Notes: a model not told the origin generated them from the sequence alone. 64,000 nucleotides of DNA from Morinoia aosen (GCA_030386875.1 CM059572.1:35585732-35649731), one strand, 5' to 3'. Positions 30,785-44,600 are shown, counted from the first letter of the stretch. Program-made: numbers and translations.

Positions 30785-31052
30785 GCCAACTCGGTCTGAT
30801 GATTATTTCACAGGTGACAGGTTGAGCGTTGGAACCCCTTTTTGCAAGTGCGGTGTCTCTTCCCGTCGGGAAAAGGGAGAAAGTATCCACTACTACTACA
30901 CATGCGTTAATAAAATATCCTTTGGAGGTGGTAGTTATTTAAGTGAGACACTACCACTGATGGTGTCAAAATTTAGACGATATAGATTCCACTTTATAGA
31001 TCTTTTGCATTGTGCAGGCGCTATCATTACGTGAATATAACGTTGTTCCTTA

Positions 31053-31317
31053 AGGCCTGTTTACACGATCATCGAGTGCGCGCGTGAGCAGTGAAGAGAA
31101 GCGCAAGCCCCGCCCACTTTCTTTCACTTCAGGCTCATTTACTGCTCGATGACAATGCGGACCATTTGTTTTCAAAGTGGTGGCCAGAGCTTGTCAGTAT
31201 CATTACAGCCACACTGTCTTTGAGCAAGTAAATGCTCCTGAAGCAAAAACCAGTGGGCGGGGCTCGCGCCTCTCTTCACTGCTCACGCGCGCACTCGATG
31301 ATCGTGTATACAGGCCT
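31053..31317 (+). mobile_element. 265-bp MITE with ~65-bp terminal inverted repeats
   Basis: Left AGGCCTGTTTACACGATCAT matches the reverse complement of right ATGATCGTGTATACAGGCCT. Similarity continues through CGAGTGCGCGCGTGAGCAGT to the CCCCGCCCAC/GTGGGCGGGG inner ends. Superfamily unassigned. Confidence 0.85.
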
Positions 31318-32471
31318 CTAGTTCTAATAAAGCTGGGCATGAACTTTAAACGTCTCACTTCCAGATTTACCAGGAACAGGATCATAAAACTATGTTAGGT
31401 AGTCTTGGTAGACCTTATGCTATCTGCTCTACCGCTACTATATATAAGACTTGAAATGTTTTGCAATCTGACTCCGAATTGCCTCCCATCCGGTCTTCGT
31501 ATTTGCATGATAATTTAATGTTTTAATTTAATACTCCAAGTAGTTATTCAATTATAGTTTAATTATGCCAATAATTATTTTAATTTAGATGTTTATTTTA
31601 TTCAAGCATATTAACCGGCAATAAAATGTTTGCATCGAAAATTAATACTCAAAGGATAGGTATACTTTTAGAATTGTTTAAAAAAGCATGTTAAGTACAA
31701 ATATTCACATTGTTAAATAATGTAATAAGCGTGTGGAGCGTATGACGGTGCATCTGGTGATTCTTAAGCATATATGAGCGCACAAAAATAGGTCGAAAAC
31801 TGTCGTGCACAGTATGGGAGTCTTCTAGGCAAATGATAACGCATATTTTTTTCTTCGCGCTCTTTGAAATAGGTAAAGGTTTGAATAAATCAAAATTTCT
31901 CGAATTGAATAGGTCAAACTTGGAACCAGTTAAGTGATTCTTTAGTTCGAGTGATGGATCACTCGTTTAAATAAACACACTCACCGTACAGAATAAATAT
32001 AATCCTGAAATTAAATTCAGTTGCTGGTAAAAACTTCGCAAAAATTGATGATTAAATGTATACCTGGACAACATAAAAATTATTTATTAAATTCCTTTAA
32101 GTGTACGAATTAAGCATAAATTATTCATTAAATACGTTGGCGTATACAGATCACGCATGAACCAATCATCGAATGCATTGACTTGCTCAGAATGAGCACT
32201 AGTTAAATATGCCACGCATTGGTTGTGCACATTATTCTTGAATTGAGTACTCGATCAAAGACAAAACTAGTAATTGATCTGCATTTGAGGGAAGAAAAAA
32301 TCTTCATTTATAAATAAAAGTCAACTTTTAACCAGCTGCCGAGATAGCCATTATGTCCTACTACCACAACAACACAATCAAGTAAACCAAAGATATTTGT
32401 CTCCGGTTAGTTTATTCAAATACTGCTGTTGATCGAAACAGGAATTCGCTGACAAACTTCCTCACTCGCAG

Positions 32472-32623
32472 GTTTGTTGTGGTTGTTGCAGCCTTGCACA
32501 AAATGTATCCAAGTATATCTCTATTATTAATATCGTCGTGATCTCTGCCCAATCCTTAAAATCATTACAGATGCCATTGCCACTCTGTAGTGTCTCGGAC
32601 ATCGAACTTTTAAGGATTGAAAT
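32472..32623 (+). CDS. Gene X candidate exon (tentative)
   Basis: Acceptor CACTCGCAG|GTT. Fifty codons are open in phase 0, including SLAQNVSKYISIINIVVISA. The best donor, GAAAT|GTAATG, gives phase 2, so a further small exon would be needed to reach the next candidate in phase 0. A 19-nt segment ending CAA|GTGATT near 32824-32842 would do this. Weak. Confidence 0.3.
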
Positions 32624-35600
32624 GTAATGAACGAAAGCAAAACAAATGCAAACCATACGAATCAACTTTCTAGGGCGAAATCAGACGTTTTTTTCCCCTT
32701 TTACAGTTTTTAACCCTGAAACCTGGAATAAACTTAGACAACTACGAGATGATTTAAATACTTGAGAATATATTACTTTGCCTTGAGAATACCATTTTTA
32801 TTTTCCTTTATCTCTGTTGAGGACGTGTGCCAGTTACCAAGTGATTGTTCACAGCAATGCTTCACTGTTAGCTTTTTTGCATCGAAGTGGTTTTAGAACG
32901 ACACAAAAGTGCTTCACTTCATATATATGTGCGACCAGGCCCTCTGCGGTGGGACGCCACATCTCAACAAAGCAACTTCATATATTCTGGTGAGAATCAT
33001 TTTAATGTCCCGCTCACCCAGGTTTGGGTGGTGTAAATACGTTGTGTATGTGTGCAATTAACTCTGCATTGATGAATCTTTTAAGTATAGAAAATAGTGT
33101 AAATTTCCCTCCTTTTGGATGTTACCGCCGCCGTTTTACACGCGAGATGTTCTTCTTGGTGATATTTTGGGCCCCCGTTCTGGAGGCTTGCTGTTGTAGT
33201 GCTCGGACTTTCTTTGTTTGCCGAGAATACAGAGTTGCTACAGCTTTGCTTCTCGTAGCTAGCTTTAAGATTTCTTATTTATTTGCACTTGTATGACGTT
33301 TCTAATACTGACTGATTTATAAGGATTTTGAAGAAATTAATATAATAACATATGTGGTCAATATTGAATTTAATGTTAACGATTTCAATAATTTCGTTGA
33401 CGCATATGGGTAATATGGTAGATTATAAGGTGTTCTGATGAATGTGTAGCGTTTGGTAGTAATCGATTTTCCAGTTTTCGTTGCCTAAACATAGTTAATT
33501 AGGTTAAAATAAACAATTTTTCGGTAAATCTGAAGGATATGACAGTAATCGATTTTTCACTTTTTGATGCCTGAACCTAATTGAATGAATCAAAATAAAC
33601 AAGTTTTCTTCTATGCACTTTCCGTCTCAAATGAGTATTTTACGATTTATAGCGGTAGGTTTAGTTTCGTCTCTGATGACGAATGCGCTCGAAAAACAGC
33701 TACTCATCGATTTTCGAATTTTTGTTGCTGGAATCATGGTTATAACATCTGAATAAACAACTTTTCTTCTATACACTTTTTTCGTCAAATAAGTATTTAA
33801 CGAGGTATAGCGTATTTGGTTTCGTCTTTGATGACGATCGCGCTGGAAGCGAGTGCGCATTGCAGTGTTGCTGTCCGACGTGCTCCTTGAATTACTTGCC
33901 GCTTCAAACACTGGAGTTGCGGTAAGTCATTTACCGCTATAACTAATAAAATACTCATTTGAGACGGAAAGTGCATAGAAGAAAACTTGTTTATTTCGAT
34001 CTAATTAACTATGATTAGGCATCGAAATTTACAAAATCGATAACTGTCATATCCTTCAGTTTTACCAATTTTTCTTCTATGCACTTTCCGTCGCAAATGA
34101 GTATTTAATGAGTTATAGCGGTAAGTTTAGTTTCGTCTTTGATGACGAGCGCGCTGGAAGCGAGACTCCATTGCAGTGTTGCCATCCGAAGCGGTCGATG
34201 AATTACTTGCCGCTTCAAACACTTGAGTTGCCGTAACTAATTTACCGCTATAACTCATAAAATACTCATTAACGACGGAAAGTGCATAGAAGAAAACTCG
34301 TTTATTTTGACATAATTAACGATGTTTAGGCACCCAAAAGTGGAAAATCGATGACTACCCAACGCAACACATTTACCGACGTTTTACATGAATGACAATG
34401 TGCTCGCAAATGCTTAGTTTCCGAGATATAGCATAAATAATGCTCAGGTAAGAATTGCATAAACGAAATTTTCGATATGGCTCTTCCGGTGTATGGCGGG
34501 GACGGAACATTCGCAGTCACTTCGGCGGGAAAAAAACCATCGGTGCCGGTATGGCCAAGTTAAGTAATTTTAGGTTTACTCTGGTTAGTCTATTTAACTA
34601 ATTTAACTTTACGTAATCTATCCTCTGCTATCGTTATGTCAATACCGTATTTCAACTTATTTACATGTCCGTTTGTTCTATTTTATATACGACGTTTCTG
34701 TAACTTCAAAGTTAAACATCTCGACAACTAACCATTTGCGAGCGCAATGCCATTCATGTAAGACGTCTTAAAATGTCTCCATTTACCTAAATTTCGAAAT
34801 GAAATTTAAAAGTCGTTGACAACATTAAATTCAATATTGACCATATACATTTTACAGGTTTTTGTTTACCACTGGACACTTGTTGATTTGCCAATTTCTG
34901 TTGCTTGTATAATGGTAATGAGATCGAAATTAGCAACTTTGCTTCCATGCACTTTCCGTTGTAAATCGGTATTTAACGAGCTATAGCGGTATTTTAATTT
35001 TCGTTTCATGGCTGGAATGAACGTTACGTCAGATTTGGTAGGTTAGCTTGCGTAATCTTATTTAAACAAAATTACTGACCTAGAAATGCAACTGCTTCAT
35101 TGTTCTTTTCTATAAATTTACCGATTGCTCTAAAATATTTCGATTACGCTAATGTTAAGTACACATCAGGGCAGCCATGACGTCACTCGCGGCATTTGAA
35201 ATGTTTGCAGTTATATTCTGCTATAATTTATTAGATACTCATTTTCGATGGCAATTGGACGCACGAAAAGCTGTTAATTTTGATCGTATTACCATACTAC
35301 AAGTAATAAATATATGAAAATCGATTAGTGTCCGGTCGTGAACATTTACCGTTTTACGAACTGGTGTGAAGTGAATTAAACAACTTTATGCAGTCTTCGA
35401 TAGAACCTTCGACTTTGATATTAGGTGAACTAACTTTCTTGGGTGCAACTATAGCTTGAGGCCTATGGCCTAATATCGCCTACCCAGGTGCAGTTTGAGA
35501 TTTACTAAAAGTTTATCCTACATTAAATGTATGAAAATAAATAATGTCCATTATTAAACTAGCCTAATCTAACCTCACGCTCCCCTCAGGAGGATACAAC

Positions 35601-38600
35601 TATTGTATCTATTAGCACTCCCAGGGGGAAAATGTGTGAGGGACTGAGCTGAAAGTCAGGTAGGCCGTCTTTTTGTTGAAATATAATATTTCTGTTATGT
35701 TTAAGGGCTGCATTTTCTTGGTTCGCTGCTGTCCTGTTTTTCAGCACCTACTACTTTCTGCTTCAACTTCTATATTGTTTCATGAACTTCTTTCTCGACT
35801 TACTCTTTCTATGCCTCTTCTGCATAGATTCCGCATTCTTTATCTCCAAACTAAATAGTGCCTCCCTCCTTCCTCTCTTCGATACGATTTTTTGGTAGTG
35901 GTTAGGGAGGCTGAAACTAACTTATAATCTAAATCTAACATCACGCCATAGTACTAGCTAGAGGTAGATCTCATGCTATAGTGTGGTTGACCTTACGCTA
36001 TAGCAGCACTCATTCTTATCCGTCCAGTTTTCAAACAAAGCAATGACTAAGAACGAACATACTCAGAAGCGCTAAATTCAAGTTGTCATCGGTGACACTG
36101 TAATAAAGTCTATTAAGCTAGATACAAGCAGCGAAAACTTTAGTATGGCCTCGCTCTAAATATAAAGCGATCTGCGCTTGATCGATGAAAAATCTCATTC
36201 TGACAAAAACGAGGGGCCCTTTTAGTACACAATAAAAACAGTTATTGATCTCAGATACGGAAACCCATGGCTCGTTGCAATTCGTGTTTTCATTGCAATG
36301 TTCTGGTATTGGCTGCACCAGAAAACGATACGGAACACAATGTCTTCCTCTTGACGACGCTATCTCTTCTCAGGGATCACAGAGCCTTTGTCTACAGTAC
36401 GCGATCTTTGTTAAATGTTGACAATCGTCTCCCGTGACACGCGCATTAGACCTTTCAATGGTTCGAGAATGCAGATTTTGCATGGGGTTCTTTTTTCCTT
36501 TCGTATCACTGAACTTTGCCTTGTTCCTTTGAATGACAATTTTTCCTGGAGAAGAAGTATTTAGGTTTTTATGAGAGGATGATAAAATAGTAGGAAACCG
36601 TAGGGAGCGTTTTACTTCGCTTTATGCGTGGTTGATATCGGGAATTAAGAGACATGAAAACCTTATGTCCTCATTAGCACTCCCTAGGGGGAGATGTGAG
36701 GTTCCGAGCTAAGAGTTAGATATACCTTCCTTTGGTTGAATAGATTTTTGTTCCGTTGGGAATATCCTTTCTGCTTCACTGTTGTCCTCTTTTTCAGCCC
36801 CTCTGATTTTCTTCTTCAACTTTTATCTGGTTTCATAACCTTTCTTCTCTTCTCAACTTACTGTTTTATGCGCTGGGGATCTTGTGTAGGAACACACCTT
36901 GTGCATAAATTCAGCATTCCCTTAAGCCTCATCCTAAATTGTGTCTTGCTCTTTTCTCTCTTCGGATATCTTTGTTTGGTTAGAGAAGCTGAAACTAACT
37001 TATAATATATAATCTATAACCCTCCCAGTGCACCGGGCTGTGATTGCGAATCATTCATCAGTGTGCAAATTTTTGATGGGTATAATTTTTATATACTTAT
37101 GTTTGAAATAACTTTTGAACACAACTAAAAATAGAAAATCCTTCGCACACACTTCGTGTTTGCTCGCCTCAGAGAAATGATTGCCCCTAAAATATCTACT
37201 TTTTTAGCCACCACAAAAAAAGAAAAAACTGTGCGAGTACAAAAGTTGTTTGTCTGGAAGTTTGAGTTTCGCTCTTCATAAACTAGGAGAGTGGCCGATT
37301 TTAACTCGTGCCAATCAAATGAATCAAAATGAATCCATCAATCAAAATTAATCAAATCAATCTTCAAAACGCATAACATTTTTACTATAATCACTTACTC
37401 ATCGGAAGGTGCATACATTTTAGCCAGTTCTGCCCCAATGATGATTTTAAGGGAAATGTATTTAATTTTTAGAGACCTCATTTCGAGTAAATGTTCGCCC
37501 GTTAGTTTAATTTGACATTGTCGAATAGTCTCCCAGAACATCGATTTTGCATTTTGAAAACAGAACGATGCCCAAATACATTTGAATACAAACTAATTTA
37601 CTCTAAGCTATCTCGGACATTTTTTTATTTTTCCTGTATTTTTTGACATCTTGTATAACAGTCTGTTCTCAAAAATATTTTCGATGTTTGTATGTCCTCT
37701 GAGGTGAGTTTTTCAAGCACAGAAGAGGCTTCCTTCAATTACAGATTTTTACGCCCCGCTTGATGTTGGTGCTGGTGAGCGTGACTTTGCATGCCGTTGC
37801 ATGATACCGAAGTCAAACGAGTTTTCAAATACCGTTTGATCATCCTAGTGTAGAATGCCATTTTTTACGCCATTTGATGACTGTTATAAAGTTTGTTACT
37901 TAATTTTATAACATACGTTAAAATTTAAATCCGTATGGTTATGTGGCTGATGCAGTTCATTGGTATGGAATACATTTTTAATTTCGTTCTGCTTGTAACT
38001 TGGAAATGAAATGTTTTCAATTGGACAGTAAGCTTCATTTCTTGCATCGTTTTTAACGAGAGTAAGTACATCGCGATAATCTTTTTCTGTTCAATTGTGA
38101 AAAAGCTAAAATGAATTTTAAGTTTAAGCGATTGTAAATATAACCTTCTGTTACTAAAATAATTTATTGATGGCGTGGGTCCCCTCAGGGGGATACAACT
38201 ATTGTATCTATGGGAATTAGCGCTCCCAAGGGAACTATGTGAGGGCCTGAGCTAAAGGTTAGGTAGGCTTCCTTTTGTTGAAATAGAATAGGTTTTTGTT
38301 TTGTTACGGACCATCATTTTTCGGTTCACTGCTGTCCTGTTTTTCAGCACCCACTACTTTCTTCTTCAACTTTTATCTCATTTCATGAACTTCTTTCCCA
38401 TCTTACTGTTTCTGTGCCTTTTCTGCATAGATTCCTCATTTTCTTATCTCCATACTAAATGGTGCCCTCCTCCTTCCTCTCTTCGATACGCTCTATTTTT
38501 GCAGCGGTAAGGGAGGTTAAACTAACTTATCATTTATAATCAATGATTGCATGGTTGGGTGGGTGGGTGGGTGGGTGGGTGGGTGGTTGGTTGGTCATGG

Positions 38601-41600
38601 GTTTGTGTGGTTGTGTGAGTGAGATGTAAATAATTTGTAATTTAAGATTTTTTAGTCGACTTTAAGCAATCGTTAAAAACGTACGTGGCTTGAACACATC
38701 TGTACTAAGGGAGTGAATATCTAAATTGGAGAAGTTATCGCTACAAAACTATTCGAATTTCAGTGCTCAGCAACATTTCTGAGTGTAGCTTGAGAGAATG
38801 TAAACAAAAAAGCGATATATAAAATAAAACGCTTTTTTCGAGTTCTTTCTGAAGATAAAATGTGTTGTGAATTTCCAGAAATTTTGGAAACCACTTGGCT
38901 GTGATTTCTTTTTCTATATTGTCTCATCGGGTTCAATTGAATATAAGTTTATTCATATTCCAATGGTGGAAACATTTTTTCCATTTGAAATTGAGAGAGA
39001 AAACTTTATGACTGAAATAGAACGGGTGATTCTAACAAACGTGAGTAGAAACCCCCCTTGTGCGTGGATGCTCCGTTTTCTATAGTACAAACTAAATTTC
39101 CTTTTTCTTCAGTCTCTTGAGACAAAGTCTAACTCTACCTGTTCGTCCTACGAATGACTCTAATTGCAAATAACCCATTTGTTTTGGAGTGTGCTGGAAG
39201 TTTTGGAGCGTGGTGGAAGTTTTGGAGCGTGGTGGAAGTTTTGGAGCGTGGTGGAAGTTTTGGAGCGTGGTGGAAGTTTTGGAGCGTGCTGGAAGTTTTG
39301 GAGCGTGCTGGAAGTTTTGGAGCGTGCTGGAAGTTTTGGAGCGTGCTGGAAGTTTTGGAGCGTGCTCGAAGTTTTGGAGCGTGCTCGAAGTTTTGGAGCG
39401 TGCTCGAAGTTTTGGAGCGTGCTCGAAGTTTTGGAGCGTGCTCGAAGTTTTGGAGCGTGCTCGAAGTTTTGGAGCGTGCTCGAAGTTTTGGAGCGTGGTG
39501 GAAGTTTTGGAGCGTGCTCGAAGTTTTGGAGCGTGCTCGAAGTTTTGGAGCGTGCTCGAAGTTTTGGAGCGTGCTCGAAGTTTTGGAGCGTGCTCGAAGT
39601 TTTGGAGCGTGCTCGAAGTTTTGGAGCGTGCTCGAAGTTTTGGAGCGTGCTCGAAGTTTTGGAGCGTGCTCGAAGTTTTGGAGCGTGCTCGAAGTTTTGG
39701 AGCGTGCTCGAAGTTTTGGAGCGTGCTCGAAGTTTTGGAGCGTGCTCGAAGTTTTGGAGCGTGCTCGAAGTTTTGGAGCGTGCTCGAAGTTTTGGAGCGT
39801 GCTCGAAGTTATGGAGCGTGCTCGAAGTTTTGGAGCGTGCTCGAAGTTATGGAGCGTGCTCGAAGTTTTGGAGCGTGCTCGAAGTTTTGGAGCGTGCTCG
39901 AAGTTTTGGAGCGTGGTGGAAGTTTTGGAGCGTGGTGGAAGTTTTGGAGCGTGGTGGAAGTTTTGGAGCGTGGTGGAAGTTTTGGAGCGTGGTGGAAGTT
40001 TTGGAGCGTGGTGGAAGTTTTGGAGCGTGGTGGAAGTTTTGGAGCGTGGTGGAAGTTTTGGAGCGTGGTGGAAGTTTTGGAGCGTGGTGGAAGTTTTGGA
40101 GCGTGGTGGAAGTTTTGGAGCGTGGTGGAAGTTTTGGAGCGTGGTGGAAGTTTTGGAGCGTGGTGGAAGTTTTGGAGCGTGGTGGAAGTTTTGGAGCGTG
40201 GTGGAAGTTTTGGAGCGTGGTGGAAGTTTTGGAGCGTGCTGGAAGTTTTGGAGCGTGCTGGAAGTTTTGGAGCGTGCTGGAAGTTTTGGAGCGTGCTGGA
40301 AGTTTTGGAGCGTGCTGGAAGTTTTGGAGCGTGCTGGAAGTTTTGGAGCGTGCTGGAAGTTTTGGAGCGTGCTGGAAGTTTTGGAGCGTGCTGGAAGTTT
40401 TGGAGCGTGCTGGAAGTTTTGGAGCGTGCTGGAAGTTTTGGAGCGTGCTGGAAGTTTTGGAGCGTGCTGGAAGTTTTGGAGCGTGCTGGAAGTTTTGGAG
40501 CGTGCTGGAAGTTTTGGAGCGTGCTGGAAGTTTTGGAGCGTGCTGGAAGTTTTGGAGCGTGCTGGAAGTTTTGGAGCGTGCTGGAAGTTTTGGAGCGTGC
40601 TGGAAGTTTTGGAGCGTGGTGGAAGTTTTGGAGCGTGGTGGAAGTTTTGGAGCGTGGTGGAAGTTTTGGAGCGTGGTGGAAGTTTTGGAGCGTGGTGGAA
40701 GTTTTGGAGCGTGGTGGAAGTTTTGGAGCGTGGTGGAAGTTTTGGAGCGTGGTGGAAGTTTTGGAGCGTGGTGGAAGTTTTGGAGCGTGGTGGAAGTTTT
40801 GGAGCGTGGTGGAAGTTTTGGAGCGTGGTGGAAGTTTTGGAGCGTGGTGGAAGTTTTGGAGCGTGGTGGAAGTTTTGGAGCGTGGTGGAAGTTTTGGAGC
40901 GTGGTGGAAGTTTTGGAGCGTGGTGGAAGTTTTGGAGCGTGGTGGAAGTTTTGGAGCGTGGTGGAAGTTTTGGAGCGTGGTGGAAGTTTTGGAGCGTGGT
41001 GGAAGTTTTGGAGCGTGGTGGAAGTTTTGGAGCGTGGTGGAAGTTTTGGAGCGTGGTGGAAGTTTTGGAGCGTGGTGGAAGTTTTGGAGCGTGGTGGAAG
41101 TTTTGGAGCGTGGTGGAAGTTTTGGAGCGTGGTGGAAGTTTTGGAGCGTGGTGGAAGTTTTGGAGCGTGGTGGAAGTTTTGGAGCGTGGTGGAAGTTTTG
41201 GAGCGTGGTGGAAGTTTTGGAGCGTGGTGGAAGTTTTGGAGCGTGGTGGAAGTTTTGGAGCGTGGTGGAAGTTTTGGAGCGTGGTGGAAGTTTTGGAGCG
41301 TGGTGGAAGTTTTGGAGCGTGGTGGAAGTTTTGGAGCGTGGTGGAAGTTTTGGAGCGTGGTGGAAGTTTTGGGGCGTGGTGGAAGTTTTGGGGCGTGGTG
41401 GAAGTTTTGGGGCGTGGTGGAAGTTTTGGGGCGTGGTGGAAGTTTTGGGGCGTGGTGGAAGTTTTGGGGCGTGGTGGAAGTTTTGGGGCGTGGTGGAAGT
41501 TTTGGGGCGTGGTGGAAGTTTTGGGGCGTGGTGGAAGTTTTGGGGCGTGGTGGAAGTTTTGGGGCGTGGTGGAAGTTTTGGGGCGTGGTGGAAGTTTTGG

Positions 41601-44600
41601 GGCGTGGTGGAAGTTTTGGGGCGTGGTGGAAGTTTTGGGGCGTGGTGGAAGTTTTGGGGCGTGGTGGAAGTTTTGGGGCGTGGTGGAAGTTTTGGGGCGT
41701 GGTGGAAGTTTTGGGGCGTGGTGGAAGTTTTGGGGCGTGGTGGAAGTTTTGGGGCGTGGTGGAAGTTTTGGGGCGTGGTGGAAGTTTTGGGGCGTGGTGG
41801 AAGTTTTGGGGCGTGGTGGAAGTTTTGGGGCGTGGTGGAAGTTTTGGGGCGTGGTGGAAGTTTTGGGGCGTGGTGGAAGTTTTGGGGCGTGGTGGAAGTT
41901 TTGGGGCGTGGTGGAAGTTTTGGGGCGTGGTGGAAGTTTTGGGGCGTGGTGGAAGTTTTGGGGCGTGGTGGAAGTTTTGGGGCGTGGTGGAAGTTTTGGG
42001 GCGTGGTGGAAGTTTTGGGGCGTGGTGGAAGTTTTGGGGCGTGGTGGAAGTTTTGGGGCGTGGTGGAAGTTTTGGGGCGTGGTGGAAGTTTTGGGGCGTG
42101 GTGGAAGTTTTGGGGCGTGGTGGAAGTTTTGGGGCGTGGTGGAAGTTTTGGGGCGTGGTGGAAGTTTTGGGGCGTGGTGGAAGTTTTGGGGCGTGGTGGA
42201 AGTTTTGGGGCGTGGTGGAAGTTTTGGGGCGTGGTGGAAGTTTTGGGGCGTGGTGGAAGTTTTGGGGCGTGGTGGAAGTTTTGGAGCGTGGTGGAAGTTT
42301 TGGAGCGTGGTGGAAGTTTTGGAGCGTGGTGGAAGTTTTGGAGCGTGGTGGAAGTTTTGGAGCGTGGTGGAAGTTTTGGAGCGTGGTGGAAGTTTTGGAG
42401 CGTGGTGGAAGTTTTGGAGCGTGGTGAAAGTTTTGGAGCGTGGTGAAAGTTTTGGAGCGTGGTGAAAGTTTTGGAGCGTGGTGAAAGTTTTGGAGCGTGG
42501 TGAAAGTTTTGGAGCGTGGTGAAAGTTTTGGAGCGTGGTGAAAGTTTTGGAGCGCGTATGGAAATTCAGAATTAAAGTTTAAAAAGAATTACGCGAATGA
42601 GGCCCTTTTTAGATTACACATTGCGCTCCAATTCATCGTTATTTATTTGCTTGAACCCATCGGCAAAAATAATTCAACCAGTCTGTTCTAAACGGTCTTT
42701 TTCTAAATTTTCTACTTTGTGAAGTGGAAATAGACGAGGTCTTTGTAGATGCTTTTTACAATTAAAGTTCCTTTGCTTGACGTGTCACCGAATGGTAATT
42801 GAACTACAATCTCCATTACTAAGTGCCTTAATCTATCTAGGAGATCGTCCTCGATCTTTACGAAAAACCCAAAGGATTTTCTTCCTCAATGGTGAAAAAT
42901 TTTTTGGTTTACCACCAGATATCGCTGTTGCTTAAATGTCAGGGTTTTTCAGGAAATTGCCAACCAGCGTAGGAAGTTGGCAACCGGAACTGTGTTTGCA
43001 CGACGAGACCAACTTTGCCCACGTAGCTCAATGATCTGACCACGTTCAAAAAAGGCTGGTTGGTTTGCCCTGGGCTTCCGACACCTTTACACTGCGATTG
43101 ACAGCTTCTAACTGAGGTAAAATTATGAATTTCCTTAGACTCGCACTTTTTGTACAAGCTGGTCTTGAATTTTTTACTAGCCTGATAGTAGCTCATTAGT
43201 TAACACGTTGACAACATATAGCAAATGTGTATCACAAAGTAAATTGCTCGTTCACGTCCCCTCAGGGAAATACAACCAATGTATGTATGCGAAGTAGCTC
43301 TCCCAGGAGAAAGGTGAGATCCCGAGCTGAGAGTTAAGTAGGCCTTCTTTTTGTTGAAACAAAATGTGTTTTATGTTCAGGAACATCCATTTTGGTTCAC
43401 TGCTGTCCTGTTTTTCAGCACCTACAACTTTCTTCACCTTTTATCTTGTTTCATGAACTTCTTTCTCAATTTACCGTTTTCATGCACCTTGCGCATAGAT
43501 TTCGCGTTCCCGTAAGTCCACAACAAATGTTTTTTTTCCTGCTTTCTCTCTTTGGAACGCTGTTAATGCGGTTAAGGAGGTTTAAATTAAATCGCCTAAT
43601 GCTCAATCACGAACCGGTGTGAATGCATGGCATTTCAATTATTTCGACCTTTTTTAAATATAAATACGAGGTAGAGCCTTATCACGCAATTATATTTTCC
43701 ATACTTTTTCGAAAGCATGGAGATGTATTCAAGCAGTAAAGTCGGCTTTCCAATTCTGCTACTTACAGCCCAACTAAACCAATCGCAGTATTTGAGCAAA
43801 TATAGTCAACGTGTTGCAAGGTAATTTCCTGATCATATCTTTTGGATAGAAATTGTTCTTTCTTCTTCATCTTTTATCCTCAGGGGGATACAACTATTGT
43901 ATCCATGAGAATTCGAATTCCCAAGGTGGAAAATGTGTGAGGGTCTAAGCTGAGAGTTAGGTAGGCCTTCTTCTTGTTGAAATAAAATGTTTCTTGGTAT
44001 GTTTAAGGACCACCTTTTTTCGGTTCACTGCAGTCTTGTTTTTCAGCCCCTACTACTTTCTTCTTCAACTTTTATCTTATTTTATAAACTTGTTTCTCAG
44101 CTTACTGTTTGTATGCCCCTTAGGCGTACTGTAGATTCTAAGTTCCCTTATCTCCGTGCTGAATGGTGCCTTCTTCTCTTCGGAACGTTTTTTTTTTTTT
44201 TGAGGTTATGGAGACTTAAACTAACATCTAATCTCATCTAATCTTCTTCAATCTTTATGCTTACCAATGAGTAAACTTGAGATAAAAAGCTCTTGAAGGC
44301 TATCCACGCAACTGGTATTTCTTCAGTTTTTAAGAGGCCCTAAACTTATGGGCAGGAATGTATACTGACCTTCTCAAATGATACTCTCAGCCATTGCTTA
44401 CGGTTGACTTTTAAGCCAAAAAATACTGAATAATTTGAAACGAATCGACGGCTTCGATTTGTGCAGGGTGTTCTCCATTCACCAGCCTATTTTGAGTACG
44501 TTTCATGGACTTTCAATGTTTTCTCCATTGTAAAAAGAACAAAGCAGGGAGTAAAAGGCATAGGTGCTTCTAGCAATTTTATTTTGATCAGACATTGTAG

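Larger units (their letters stand above)
30088..32471 (+). other. Spacer with two MITEs; possible unproven exon at 30817-30935
   Basis: Outside the two mobile elements the DNA is AT-rich. A segment after TTTCACAG (30816) to TTTAA|GTGAGA is open in one frame (phase 1 to 1), but nothing links it to gene X. Confidence 0.3.

Noticed and set aside
39154..42465. Three overlapping >1080-codon open frames
   Set aside because: They are the three registers of a 19-bp stop-free tandem repeat; no unique domain is attached.
42939..43196. 85-codon - strand frame and possible + strand exon after GTTTTTCAG at 42952
   Set aside because: The + strand readings in the needed phase hit stops; the - strand frame has no recognisable motif.
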